Assembly (NCBI GenBank): GCA_035699465.1 | Contig: DASSPT010000091.1 | Coordinates: 1 to 18,278, forward strand | From: JAICNR01 sp035699465 | Lineage (GTDB): Bacteria > Gemmatimonadota > Gemmatimonadetes > JACCXV01 > JAHWKZ01 | Reading direction: 5' to 3' | Length of the DNA: 18,278 bases | Made by a program: the position numbers and the translations under genes | Notes under the pieces: generated by a model | What the model saw: the letters and a program-made list of their open reading frames with translations, nothing else | The model's database searches: none | Told to the model about the DNA's origin: nothing | Part shown: piece after piece, positions 1 through 7,827 of the stretch | Layout: the number at the start of each line of letters is the position of its first letter | Numbering within the stretch: position 1 is the first letter of the stretch

Positions 1-331
1 CGAGCCGGGCCGCCGCCTCGCGCGCCCGCTCCACCGTCCGGCTCAGCTCCCCCGAGAGGTGGATGCTCAGCACGCTCTCGTTCTCGGCCAGTAGCGGCTC
101 GTACGCGGCGACGAACTCCTCGACGTCGGGGGGAAGCGTGACCGGGGGTGAGCCGGCCACCTCGAGGAGATGGTAGAAGTCGGCCGCGGAGAGATCCGCG
201 CCCTCCTTGTACTGGGCCCCGTCGATCTCCAGCGTCAGCGGAACCACGGCGCAGTGGATCTTCGGCGAAACCCGTTCGATCCCCGCCGTGCTGTCGGTGA
301 CGAGGGCTACGGCCCGCGCCCGATCCGTCAA
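1..331 (-). CDS. DegV family fatty-acid-binding protein, N-terminal part (3' end outside window)
   Basis: This is the first ~110 residues of a DegV-family protein; the gene runs off the left edge of the window. DegV proteins bind a fatty acid, and in Firmicutes the FakB members present it to the fatty acid kinase FakA. Near the N-terminus I see the family opening ALVTDSTAGI, then VVPLTLEIDG followed by Y-x-E-G-A-D-L, and later SVLSIHLSGELSRT, which matches the 'IxLSxxLSGT' element. The usual TSQP motif is changed to PPVTLPP. The start is taken as TTG at 331-329. It overlaps the stop of the upstream aldolase as TTGA and follows a GGTGGGG ribosome site. This implies translational coupling and an operon. 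The family call is firm; the ligand is unknown. Confidence 0.85.
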   Translation of the reverse strand, partial: MTDRARAVALVTDSTAGIERVSPKIHCAVVPLTLEIDGAQYKEGADLSAADFYHLLEVAGSPPVTLPPDVEEFVAAYEPLLAENESVLSIHLSGELSRTVERAREAAARL

Positions 332-1098
332 ACCCCACCGTCCAGCGACTCGCTGACGATCCTCGCCACCTCCGCGCGCAGCAGCTCCTCGGCTGGATCG
401 CCGAGCGGCTCGGGGTCCGTGATCGTGCAGCCCGGGTTCCGAACCATGGAGCCGTAGGGGTCGAGCGACATCAGCCGGTCGACCTCGGAGCGGCTCAGCC
501 GGTTTACGCGGCCCAGCAGGTGCGCGACGAGAAGCGACCTGGCCGCCTGCTCGATCGACTCCATCCGGTCGATCGCCTGCGCGAGCGTTCGCGCGTAGGT
601 GACCGCCCCGTGATTGGCCAGCAGCAGCGCGTCGTGGCTCGCCACCCAGGGCGTCATCCGATCGGGCAGCTCTTCCGTCGACGGCGTCCCGTACGGCACG
701 ATCGGGACCTGGCCGAGCGTGGCGATGACCTCGGGGACGACGCACTCGTCGAGCGGGCGGCCCGCGATCGCGAACCCCGTGGCCGTCGGAGGATGCGCGT
801 GCACGACCGCCGCCACGTCGCCGCGGAGCGCATAGATCTTGAGGTGCATGCGGAGCTCGCTGGAAGCCCGCCCGCCGTCGAGCGAGCGGCCCGCGAGGTC
901 CGTCACCACCAGGTCGTCGGGCGCGAGGAACCCCTTCGAGGCGCCCGCCGGCGTCGCCAGGACCCTCCCGCCGGAAAGCCGCGCGCTGACGTTCCCCTCG
1001 CTTCCGCCGACCAACCCGCGCTCGTAGAGGCGGCGCCCGACGGCGACGATCTCGCGTCTCAGTCGATCCGTCTGGTCGGGGGTATCGGCGTGAGTCAT
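328..1098 (-). CDS. Class II aldolase/adducin-family protein (FucA/AraD/MtnB-like)
   Basis: This 256-aa protein matches the zinc-dependent class II aldolase/epimerase/dehydratase family, which acts on phosphorylated ketoses such as fuculose-1-phosphate, ribulose-5-phosphate or methylthioribulose-1-phosphate. The phosphate-binding element GSEGNVSAR lies near residues 32-40. The SSE triplet supplies E81. The zinc ligands are H100 and H102 (VVHAHPP) and H163 (ANHGAV), spaced as in E. coli FucA. It is longer than FucA (215 aa), with a C-terminal extension of roughly 45 residues. ATG at 1098 is used; no strong ribosome site is visible. It lies 48 nt after rtcB and overlaps the DegV gene by TTGA. 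The substrate cannot be read from sequence; fuculose-phosphate aldolase-like is the neutral choice. Confidence 0.85.
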   Translation of the reverse strand: MTHADTPDQTDRLRREIVAVGRRLYERGLVGGSEGNVSARLSGGRVLATPAGASKGFLAPDDLVVTDLAGRSLDGGRASSELRMHLKIYALRGDVAAVVHAHPPTATGFAIAGRPLDECVVPEVIATLGQVPIVPYGTPSTEELPDRMTPWVASHDALLLANHGAVTYARTLAQAIDRMESIEQAARSLLVAHLLGRVNRLSRSEVDRLMSLDPYGSMVRNPGCTITDPEPLGDPAEELLRAEVARIVSESLDGGV

Positions 1099-1146
1099 CC
1101 GCGAATCAATATGGAACGCGCGGGCCGGGGAGGAAACGCGTGCCGC

Positions 1147-2595
1147 TCACCCCTTCACGACGCCCATCGGCGCGAGCCGGGCGACCCGCCGGCTCACGCC
1201 CGCCAGCTCCATCACCTCCACGACGTCGGCGACGTCCTTGTACGCATGCGGCATCTCCTCCGCCACCGTCCGCATGCCGGTGGCGCGAACGAGCACGCCC
1301 TGGCTCTCCATCTCGCCGAGGAGGTCACGCCCGCGCGAGGCCTGCTTCGATCGCGTCCGGCTCATCCGCCGACCGGCACCGTGGCATGTCGATCCGAAGG
1401 TTCCCTGCATGGCGCCCGCGGCGCCGGCGCAGACGTAAGAGGATGTGCCCATGCTCCCGGGGACGAGCACCGGCTGGCCGGATTCCCGGTACGCCGCGGG
1501 CACGTCGGGGTGGTCGGGTGGAAACGCGCGCGTCGCCCCTTTGCGGTGAACGCACACCTGGATCCGCCGACCATCGACCTCGTGCTCCTCGAGCTTGGCG
1601 ATGTTGTGGCAGACGTCGTACAGGAGCCGCATCCCGATCTCCCCTCGCCCCGCGCCGAGTACGCGCGCGAACGTCTCGCGCACGGAGTGGAGCATCACCT
1701 GGCGGTTCGCCCACGCGTAGTTCGCCGCCGAGCGCATGGCGCCGAGGTACGCGCGCCCCTCCTCGGAGTCGAGCGGCGCCGCCGCGAGCTGGATGTCGGG
1801 CAGCGAATAGCCGTACGCCTTCAGCCTCGGCTTGATGCGCCGGATGTAGTCGTCGCAGACCTGGTACCCGAGCCCGCGCGAGCCGGAGTGGATCATCACC
1901 ACGACCTGGTCCTCGAACAGCCCGAACGCGTCCGCCAGAACGGGGTCGTGGATCTCCGCGACGCGCTGCACTTCGAGGAAGTGGTTCCCCGACCCCAGCG
2001 TCCCCACCTGCGTCAGCCCGCGTTCCTGGGCGCGCTCGCTGAGCCGGGACGGATCCGCGCCCTCGAGACAACCCAGCTCCTCGGTATGCTCGAGGTCGCC
2101 GGCCTCCCCGTACCCGCGCTCTATCGCCCACGCCGCCCCATGCTCGAGCATGCGCCGGAGCTCCGCGCGAGAGAGCTTCGAGATCGCGCCCTCCGCGCCC
2201 ACCCCGCTGGGGACCGCCGTGAAGAGCTCGTCCATGAGGCGCGGGAGACGCTCGCGTACCGCTTCCACGGAGAGGTCCGTGCGCGCCAGCCGCACGCCGC
2301 AGTTGATGTCGTAGCCCACCCCGCCGGGCGAGATGGCACCGTGTCCTGCTTCGGTCGCCGCCACGCCGCCGATCGGAAAGCCGTATCCCCAGTGGATGTC
2401 GGGCATCGCCAGCGACCAGCCGACGATCCCGGGCAGCTGGGCGACGTTCTTGACCTGCTGGAGGCTCTCGTCCCCGCGGATCTCCTCCATGAGCCTGGCC
2501 GAGGCGTACACCCGGCCGGGCACCAGCATCCCGCCCGAGCGCGGGATCTCCCACAGATACGGCTCCAGCCGCTTGATCTCTACACGCTCCGGCAT
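1147..2595 (-). CDS. rtcB: RNA-splicing ligase RtcB (3'-phosphate/5'-OH RNA ligase)
   Basis: RtcB joins RNA ends carrying a 2',3'-cyclic phosphate (or 3'-phosphate) and a 5'-OH, using GTP and Mn2+. It acts in RNA repair and, in other domains of life, tRNA splicing. The 482-aa length is typical of the archaeal-type, full-length family. Metal ligands are visible in family order: D97 and C99 in GYDINCGVR, H205 in GSGNHFLEVQ and H236 in VMIHSGSRG. The guanylated histidine is H405 in the motif CHGAGRRMSR. The N-terminal signature MPDIHWGYGFPIGGVA is intact. ATG at 2595 follows archease by 9 nt with a GGTGGGC ribosome site. The RtcB-archease pairing is a well-known functional link. No sign of inactivation. 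Confidence 0.97.
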   Translation of the reverse strand: MPERVEIKRLEPYLWEIPRSGGMLVPGRVYASARLMEEIRGDESLQQVKNVAQLPGIVGWSLAMPDIHWGYGFPIGGVAATEAGHGAISPGGVGYDINCGVRLARTDLSVEAVRERLPRLMDELFTAVPSGVGAEGAISKLSRAELRRMLEHGAAWAIERGYGEAGDLEHTEELGCLEGADPSRLSERAQERGLTQVGTLGSGNHFLEVQRVAEIHDPVLADAFGLFEDQVVVMIHSGSRGLGYQVCDDYIRRIKPRLKAYGYSLPDIQLAAAPLDSEEGRAYLGAMRSAANYAWANRQVMLHSVRETFARVLGAGRGEIGMRLLYDVCHNIAKLEEHEVDGRRIQVCVHRKGATRAFPPDHPDVPAAYRESGQPVLVPGSMGTSSYVCAGAAGAMQGTFGSTCHGAGRRMSRTRSKQASRGRDLLGEMESQGVLVRATGMRTVAEEMPHAYKDVADVVEVMELAGVSRRVARLAPMGVVKG

Positions 2596-2604
2596 TGCCC
2601 ACCG

Positions 2605-3042
2605 CTAGACGTCGAAGATGACCCGCGCCCGCCAGACGCCGTCCGGCGCGGGCGCGAAGGCGAGCTGATGCCAGGTGACCGCCTTGAGCTCGCTGGCGGC
2701 GGTACGGACCTCGGCGGGCAGGACCGCTCCTCCGAGCCGCGCCCGGAAACTCGACGGATCGGAATCCTCCACGCGCGTCGCGATGGGGAGGAAGGACTCC
2801 TCCTCCAGCAGACGGTACAGGTGCTCGCACCACGCCTTGAGGAGCTCGGGATAGCCTGCCTCGGAGAGGCGCACCTCGCGTTCCTCCGCGGGCTCGATCG
2901 ACGGCGACTCTCCGAAGAGGAGCCGGACGAGGCCCCGCTGCGCGGCCTCGAGGATCGCGCCCGGATCCGGTCCCCGGAGATCGAGCCCGAGGTCGGCGGC
3001 ATGGTCGATCTCGCGAAACTCTCCGCCCCGCATGAGGGGCAT
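2605..3042 (-). CDS. Archease (RtcB activator)
   Basis: Archease is a small cytosolic protein that speeds RtcB guanylation and allows multiple turnover. The 145-aa product shows the N-terminal motif EIDHAADLG (the D-H-x-x-D element; D17 is a predicted metal ligand). Mid-protein it has the LLKAWCEHLYRLL segment. Late in the protein it has LKAVTWHQL, matching the family's 'KAxTYH' motif, and it ends in VIFDV, whose Asp (D144) is the second predicted metal ligand. Two close ATGs exist at 3042 and 3033. I chose the first because weak GGCGG lies upstream of it, but MRGGEF... at 3033 is equally possible. A TTG at 3069 seems too far upstream. It sits directly before rtcB, as in many genomes. Confidence 0.92.
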   Translation of the reverse strand: MPLMRGGEFREIDHAADLGLDLRGPDPGAILEAAQRGLVRLLFGESPSIEPAEEREVRLSEAGYPELLKAWCEHLYRLLEEESFLPIATRVEDSDPSSFRARLGGAVLPAEVRTAASELKAVTWHQLAFAPAPDGVWRARVIFDV

Positions 3043-3082
3043 GCTAGGACCGCCCACCGGAGCCCGCAATCAGCCGCGAAGA

Positions 3083-3565
3083 TCACTCGACCGGCGGACC
3101 CGTCCCGGGGGCGCGGGGCTCCGCAAGGCCGTACCGGGAGATCTTCCTCAGGAGCCGCGGCCGGCTGATCCCCAGCTCGCGCGCGGCGCGCGAGCGATTC
3201 CATCCGGCGCGCTCGAGCGCGTGCGCCACGATCCGCCGCTCGTACTCACCATAGGCGAAACCCGCCGTCGGCACGTCGACGACGAGCCGCTCGAACCCCT
3301 CGGGCGCGGCGGCCGCGACCGCCTGCGACCTGCGCTCGGCTTCCATCCTCCGGGACTCCTCCAGCCACCTTCGGTCGCGCGGGAGGAGCGCGAAATCCGC
3401 GGCCCCGGCCAGCATGGCGGGCATGGCGAGCGCGGGGTCCCGCGATGCCGCGACGACGCGGACCGACCGCTCCGGATCGCAGGCCTCCCGGATCCGCTCG
3501 AGTCCCTCCGCGCGGTCGAGGCCGTCCAGATCGACGATCAGGACCGAGCTCGTGGGCGCTCTCAT
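3083..3565 (-). CDS. Small Fis-type transcriptional regulator with partial receiver-like N-terminus
   Basis: This is a 160-aa protein. Residues 107-146 form a clear Fis/NtrC-type DNA-binding domain: a helix beginning ERRIVAHAL, then GWNRSRAARELGISR and a C-terminal LLRKISRYGL. The N-terminus (about 7-65) resembles the second half of a response-regulator receiver. VLIVDLDGL looks like the strand carrying the phospho-acceptor Asp, followed by RVVAASRD and MLAGAADFALLPRD, which resembles the usual 'GAxDYLxKP'. The first strands of a normal receiver are absent, and there is no AAA+ sigma54-interaction domain. The ATG at 3565 overlaps the hyuB stop as ATGA, which fixes the start and implies coupling. 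Its position just before archease-rtcB suggests it may control this cluster; that is inference. DNA-binding call firm, target unknown. Confidence 0.8.
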   Translation of the reverse strand: MRAPTSSVLIVDLDGLDRAEGLERIREACDPERSVRVVAASRDPALAMPAMLAGAADFALLPRDRRWLEESRRMEAERRSQAVAAAAPEGFERLVVDVPTAGFAYGEYERRIVAHALERAGWNRSRAARELGISRPRLLRKISRYGLAEPRAPGTGPPVE

Positions 3566-5169
3566 CGGTCCACCCGCGGGGCGCCCCATCCGCCACCGCC
3601 CGGTGTCTCGATCCGGATGCGATCGCCGGCCGCGAGGTCGAAGCGTCCCTTGGACGGCAGCGACTCCTCGATCCCGCCGCGCACGATCGCGTCCCGGCCG
3701 GGTTGGCCGGCCTCCCCGCCCGCGAGTCCCCACGGACCGCAATCCCGGCGGTCGGCGAGGAGCGTCCCCTCCATGGGCGCGAGCGCCTCCAGCTCGCGGA
3801 CGAGTCCGTCACCGCCCGGCCGGTGCCCCGCGCCGCCGCTCAATCGGCGATAGCCGTAGCGCACGACGCGCACGGGGAGCGCGCGCTCCAGGGACTCGAC
3901 GGGAGTGTTGAGGCTGTTGGTCATATGGGTGTGGATGCCGGACGCTCCAGCGCGGTCGGGGTGGCCTCCCGAGCCCCCCGCCACGGTCTCGTAGTAGGTG
4001 AACGGCCGGCCGCCCGAGAGAGTACCCGACAGCGCGAGGTTGTTCATCGTGCCCTGGCTGGCCGCCGGGATCCTGTCCGGCGCCGCGCGCGCCAGGGCGC
4101 CGAGCACCACGTCGACGATCCGCTGGCTCGTCTCGACGTTCCCTCCCGACACGGCGCTTCCGGGGCCGGGATCGAGGAGCGACTCTCGCGGCACGTCGAT
4201 CGTGACGGGCTCGAGAAGCCCGTCGTTCGCCGGAAGGTCGTCCGCGCAGAGGGCGCGGACCACGTAGAGGATCGCGCTCCTGACGATCGCCGGGTTCGCG
4301 TTGAGCGGGCCACGCGCCGGCGCAGAGGTGCCGGCGAAATCGAAGTCCGCACCCTCCCCCAGAACCGTCACCCGGACGCGAATCTCGAGTCCCACCCCCG
4401 TTCCGTCGCCGTCCAGCCGGTCGGCGAACTCCCACGAACCGTCCGGCAGGTCGCGAAGCGCGGCCCGCACGGCGCGCGATGTGTAGGCGAGGAGCTCGTT
4501 CCCCATCGTCTCGAGCTTCGCGCGGCCGTAACGCGCTACCAGCGCGCGCAGCCTGCGCTCGCCGGTTTCGAGGCTCGCCAGCTGGGCTGCGAGATCCCCC
4601 TCGCGCTCTTCCGGCGTCCGGACGGCGGCCAGCAGGTGACGCCACGTGGGAGTCACCGTCCTTCCCCCCGCCAGCAGGCGCAGCGGAGGCAGGACCACTC
4701 CTTCCTGCCAGAGGTCCGTCCAGAGCCCCATCGATCCTCCGCTGCGGCCGCCGACGTCCGAGTGATGCGCGCGGTTGGCGAGGAAGAACGCCGGCCTGGC
4801 GTCGCCCTCCAGGAACACCGCGCGGACCAGCGTCAGGTCCGGGAGGTGCGTACCGCCGGCCGCCGGATCGTTGACGATCGCGACGTCGCCGGGTCCGAGC
4901 TCGAGAGCTTCCCGCACCGCCCGCACGGACAGGGGCATGGAACCGAGATGGACGGGCATGTGATCGCCCATCGCGACCGTCCGGCCGGCCGAGTCGTAGA
5001 GCGCGCAGGAGTGGTCCCGCCGCTCGACGATGTTGGGCGACAGTGCGGTCCGCTGGAGCACGGCGCCCATCTCCTCGACGAGCGCGACGAAGAGGGCGTG
5101 GAAGACGCCGAGGTCGAGCGGGAGACGATCGGGGACGACCTCACCGCCGATTCCGGGATCAGCGTTCAT
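3562..5169 (-). CDS. Hydantoinase B / 5-oxoprolinase B-subunit family protein
   Basis: This 535-aa protein is the HyuB half of the HyuA/HyuB ATP-dependent family, whose members hydrolyse N-methylhydantoin or 5-oxoproline or act in acetone/acetophenone carboxylation. Diagnostic segments near the N-terminus are ALVEEMGAVLQRTALSPNI, then RDHSCALYD, GDHMPVHLGSM and the metal-site-like NDPAAGGTHLPDLTLVRAVF, followed by NRAHHSDVGGRSGGS. The C-terminal part has the typical Gly-rich ends GGSGGHPDR and PGGGGWG. The ATG at 5169 overlaps the end of hyuA by 11 nt, so the two are co-translated subunits. No acetone-carboxylase gamma subunit is present. I therefore favour a hydantoinase/oxoprolinase-type amidohydrolase, with substrate undetermined. 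Confidence 0.92.
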   Translation of the reverse strand: MNADPGIGGEVVPDRLPLDLGVFHALFVALVEEMGAVLQRTALSPNIVERRDHSCALYDSAGRTVAMGDHMPVHLGSMPLSVRAVREALELGPGDVAIVNDPAAGGTHLPDLTLVRAVFLEGDARPAFFLANRAHHSDVGGRSGGSMGLWTDLWQEGVVLPPLRLLAGGRTVTPTWRHLLAAVRTPEEREGDLAAQLASLETGERRLRALVARYGRAKLETMGNELLAYTSRAVRAALRDLPDGSWEFADRLDGDGTGVGLEIRVRVTVLGEGADFDFAGTSAPARGPLNANPAIVRSAILYVVRALCADDLPANDGLLEPVTIDVPRESLLDPGPGSAVSGGNVETSQRIVDVVLGALARAAPDRIPAASQGTMNNLALSGTLSGGRPFTYYETVAGGSGGHPDRAGASGIHTHMTNSLNTPVESLERALPVRVVRYGYRRLSGGAGHRPGGDGLVRELEALAPMEGTLLADRRDCGPWGLAGGEAGQPGRDAIVRGGIEESLPSKGRFDLAAGDRIRIETPGGGGWGAPRVDR

Positions 5170-7144
5170 GACCCGATTCGAGGGTCAGGTTTCCGTACCG
5201 GTCCACCTCCCAGCGCCAGCCCGGCGGTACGAGCGCGGTGGCGTTGTCGCCGAGGACCAGGGCCGGCCTTCGCCCGCGGTGCTCCGGTTCCAGCGACTCC
5301 CACGCCCACGTCTCCACAGCTACTTCCTCCCCCTCCAACCATCGCCGGCCTCCCCGCGGCGCGACTCTCGAGGCAGGCCGGTGGAGGGGCAGCGCGGGCG
5401 GACTGCCGCACCCGGTCGCCGCGATCCGCGCGGTCACGATCTCGACCGGTGCGTCGAGCCGCGCGTGCCCATAGCGATCGTCGTGGAGGCGGTGGAACGC
5501 GGCCGCGGTGTTCCCGTCTCCGTCCCCTGGAACGTCGATCTCGTACGACTGCCCGCGATATCGCATGGCCAGCGTGCGTGAGAGCGTCCGCCGGTCCGGC
5601 GGCACGCCTTCCTCGTCGAGCGCGGCGCCGGCCTCGCGCTCGAGCGCCGCGAAGACTTCGGCGAGCCGCGGGTTGGCGGTCGTTTCGGCCGGCTCCAGCA
5701 CTGCACGCGCGACGTCTCGGCGGACGTCCGCGGCCAGGCATCCGAGAGCCGAGAGGACGCCCGCCGACCCGGGGACCATCACGCGCCGGCATCCGAGTCG
5801 GCTCGCCAGTGGGGCCGCGTGCAGCCCGCCTGCGCCACCGAACGCCACCAGGGTGAGATCGGCGGGGTCGCGGCCGCGCTCGAGCGTCACTCCGCGGACC
5901 GCGCGCTCGAGATGTCCCCGCGCCACCGCGACGATCGCCTCCGCCGTCTCGCGCGCGCCCGCGCCGAGCCGTCCCGCGATCCGCTCGATCGCGCGCCACG
6001 CGAGATCGGGCACGAGAGGTTTCCCCCCGCCCAGGAACCGGGACGGATCCAGCTGCCCGAGGAGGAGGTGCGCGTCGGTCAGCGTGGGCTCCTCGCCTCC
6101 CGCGTCGTAGCAGGCGGGCCCCGGCACCGCGCCCGCGCTTCGCGGCCCCACCCGCAGCGCGCCGGCCCGGTCCACCCAGGCGATCGACCCGCCTCCCGCG
6201 CCGACGGTCTGGATGTCGATCAGCGGGATCCGGAGCGGTACGCCGTCGAGCTCGGTCTCGGTCGTTCTGACCGGCTCGCCCGGAACGAGCGCGACGTCGC
6301 ACGAGGTGCCACCCATGTCGAACGTCACCAAGCCTTCGATCCCCGCGGCGCTGGCGACGAGACGCGCGCCCACCACGCCCGCGGCCGGGCCCGAGAGGAT
6401 CGTCGAGACCGCCCGTCCGGCCGCCCGGGACGCGCGCGCGCAACCGCCACTGGAGAGGATGATCCGGAGCTCGGCCGCCCCCAGCCGGTCCGCGAGGCCC
6501 GCGATGTAGGCCGCCACGACCGGTGCGAGCCCCGCGTCCACGACCGCGGTCGCCCAGCGCTCGTACTCGCGCGGCTCGGCCGTCACCTCGTGGCTCGCGA
6601 CGGCCGCGATCCCGCGCGCCCTCAAGTGCCTCGAAGCCTCGCGCTCCATGGCGGGGTGGCGCGCGGAGTGCAGGAGGGCCACGACGATCGACTGCGCGCC
6701 CGCGTCGAGCAGCTCACCGGCCGCCCGATCGACCTCGCCGAGGTCCAGTGCCGCGATCGGCTCGCCGTCCGCGGACGTGCGGGCCGCGATGCCGCGGACG
6801 AACGCATCGGGAACGATCCGGCGCGGGCCTTCGGGAGCGAGCGAATAGAGCCCACGCCGGCGCTGCCGCCCGATGGCCAGCACGTCCTCGAAGCCGCGAT
6901 TGACGATCAGGCCCACCCGCCCGAGCCTGCCTTCGAGGAAGGCGTTGGTCGCCACGGTCGAGCCATGGAGGACCGCGGACACGGGACGTCCCCGGGCCAG
7001 AGTGCGCTCGCACTCGGCCACGGCGGCGCCCGGATCGTCGGGCGTGGAGGGGAGCTTGTGGATGGAGAGGGTGCCGTCCGGGAGCTCGGCAACGCCGTCG
7101 GTGAACGACCCGCCGGCGTCGATGCCGATTCTCAGGCCGCGCAA
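5159..7144 (-). CDS. Hydantoinase A / 5-oxoprolinase A-subunit family protein
   Basis: HyuA subunits have an actin-like ATPase fold that phosphorylates the cyclic amide before HyuB completes hydrolysis. The 661-aa product opens with LRIGIDAGGSFTDGV (nucleotide-binding P1 loop). It continues with VLHGSTVATNAFLEGRLG and RVGLIVNRGFEDVLAIGRQ, typical of the N-terminal domain. The core hydantoinase A domain shows STILSGPAAGVVGAR, then LVTFDMGGTSCDVALV and TVGAGGGSIAWVD. A further GAGGLHAAPLA-like segment lies toward the C-terminus. The start is TTG at 7144; no ATG or GTG lies nearby in frame. GGAG sits unusually close, one base upstream. It begins 8 nt after the small gene before it. Family assignment is secure; substrate is not. 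Confidence 0.92.
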   Translation of the reverse strand: MRGLRIGIDAGGSFTDGVAELPDGTLSIHKLPSTPDDPGAAVAECERTLARGRPVSAVLHGSTVATNAFLEGRLGRVGLIVNRGFEDVLAIGRQRRRGLYSLAPEGPRRIVPDAFVRGIAARTSADGEPIAALDLGEVDRAAGELLDAGAQSIVVALLHSARHPAMEREASRHLRARGIAAVASHEVTAEPREYERWATAVVDAGLAPVVAAYIAGLADRLGAAELRIILSSGGCARASRAAGRAVSTILSGPAAGVVGARLVASAAGIEGLVTFDMGGTSCDVALVPGEPVRTTETELDGVPLRIPLIDIQTVGAGGGSIAWVDRAGALRVGPRSAGAVPGPACYDAGGEEPTLTDAHLLLGQLDPSRFLGGGKPLVPDLAWRAIERIAGRLGAGARETAEAIVAVARGHLERAVRGVTLERGRDPADLTLVAFGGAGGLHAAPLASRLGCRRVMVPGSAGVLSALGCLAADVRRDVARAVLEPAETTANPRLAEVFAALEREAGAALDEEGVPPDRRTLSRTLAMRYRGQSYEIDVPGDGDGNTAAAFHRLHDDRYGHARLDAPVEIVTARIAATGCGSPPALPLHRPASRVAPRGGRRWLEGEEVAVETWAWESLEPEHRGRRPALVLGDNATALVPPGWRWEVDRYGNLTLESGHER

Positions 7145-7151
7145 GCTCCGG

Positions 7152-7394
7152 TCAGCCGGCCGGGAAGTGGATCTCCGCGTCGGTGGCCACCTGGTCGCCG
7201 ATCGGAACGCGCGGGTCGAGCTCGATCTCGGCGCCGGCGACTCGCGCGCGCAGCGGGCCCGGCGCGACGGCCGCGGGCGCGAAGTACAGCTCTACGAGGC
7301 CCGGCAGCTCGCCAGCCAGCGCGCCCGGCTCGATAAGGTGACACACCCCGCGCTCGCCGCATGCCAGGACCAGCGTCAGCCGCGACTCGCTCAC
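7152..7394 (-). CDS. Small conserved-looking hypothetical protein (80 aa)
   Basis: I do not recognise this protein. The frame starts at GTG 7394, which overlaps the stop of the YtxH-like gene as GTGA, and ends 8 nt before hyuA. That spacing is the main support for it being real. The 80-aa product begins VSESRLTLVLACGERGVCHL and has two cysteines (C12, C18). Its second half, VELYFAPAAVAPGPLRARV followed by AGAEIELDPRVPIGDQV, looks like alternating beta strands. There is no signal peptide, membrane segment or known catalytic motif. It could be a small beta-barrel adaptor or a biotinyl/OB-like fold, but no assignment is justified. The longer 176-aa reading of the same frame overlaps YtxH in full and is unlikely. 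Confidence 0.6.
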   Translation of the reverse strand: MSESRLTLVLACGERGVCHLIEPGALAGELPGLVELYFAPAAVAPGPLRARVAGAEIELDPRVPIGDQVATDAEIHFPAG

Positions 7395-7645
7395 GCGCCC
7401 GATCCGCTCTCCGGTTCTCCGATCATCGACTCGTCGACTTCCGGCCAGTCGCTCTCCCGCAAGGGAGTGCTCGTGCGGCGGCGCCCGGCGAGGTCCTCCT
7501 CGAGCTCCTCGAACCGCCGCTGCCCGTTTTCGAAGAACTCGGCCAGTCGATCCATGAGGAGCTGTCTGGAGGCGGCACCGGAGCGCGGCGCGACGAAGAT
7601 GCCGAGGAGGAAGCCGGCACCGAACGCCTTGATCTTTCCGATCAT
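7391..7645 (-). CDS. YtxH domain-containing protein
   Basis: This is an 84-aa protein with the YtxH layout. A short N-terminal membrane or hydrophobic helix (GKIKAFGAGFLLGIFVAPRS, residues 3-22) carries the family's 'G-x-x-x-AP-x-SG' element. It is followed by an amphipathic, charged helical region (LLMDRLAEFFENGQRRFEEL) and a polar tail. YtxH proteins are stress-associated membrane-anchored proteins of unknown biochemical role. ATG at 7645 has a good GAGG ribosome site (cgaggcacg before ATG). It heads the minus-strand run leading into hyuA/hyuB and diverges from the DUF5670 gene. The overlap with the following 80-aa gene indicates co-translation. Confidence 0.8.
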   Translation of the reverse strand: MIGKIKAFGAGFLLGIFVAPRSGAASRQLLMDRLAEFFENGQRRFEELEEDLAGRRRTSTPLRESDWPEVDESMIGEPESGSGA

Positions 7646-7718
7646 CGTGCCTCGTAGTGGAGGGTTGGCGGCTCGAGGCCAAGATGGGCGCGAACGCGCG
7701 CCCGCGTCAACCGAGATC

Positions 7719-7771
7719 TTGTCAGATTCCTACTATCGACAGCGTATCATAAAGGATAGATACTAGGTCGA
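7719..7771. promoter_or_regulatory. AT-rich divergent promoter region between YtxH-like and DUF5670 genes
   Basis: This stretch is clearly richer in A/T than its surroundings and lies between two divergent genes. On the plus strand, TCGACA (7736-7741), a 17-nt spacer and GATACT (7759-7764) make a plausible sigma70-type promoter for the DUF5670 gene. On the minus strand TATGAT (complement of 7746-7751) is a good -10, but I find no convincing -35 for it. The imperfect inverted pair CCTACTATC / GATAGATACTAGG flanks the centre and could be an operator. All of this is motif reading only. Confidence 0.35.
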
Positions 7772-7827
7772 ACCGGGCGCCGATGCGGCCGCCGTGCACT
7801 GACTCGGAGGAGGAGGGGAAAGAGGCC

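Noticed and set aside
520..3168. 882-aa open frame on the plus strand
   Set aside because: Arg/Pro/Ala-rich translation, no domain, and lies opposite the aldolase, rtcB and archease genes; a shadow caused by high GC at third codon positions.
3445..5856. 803-aa open frame on the plus strand
   Set aside because: Antisense to hyuB and hyuA, which carry many conserved motifs; the plus translation has none.
3562..7144. Acetone or acetophenone carboxylase instead of hydantoinase/oxoprolinase
   Set aside because: No gamma or extra carboxylase subunits are nearby; the neutral HyuA/HyuB family name is safer.
7682..7710. TTGACG on the minus strand upstream of the YtxH gene as a -35 box
   Set aside because: The sequence 17 nt downstream is CCATCT, which has almost no match to a -10 element.
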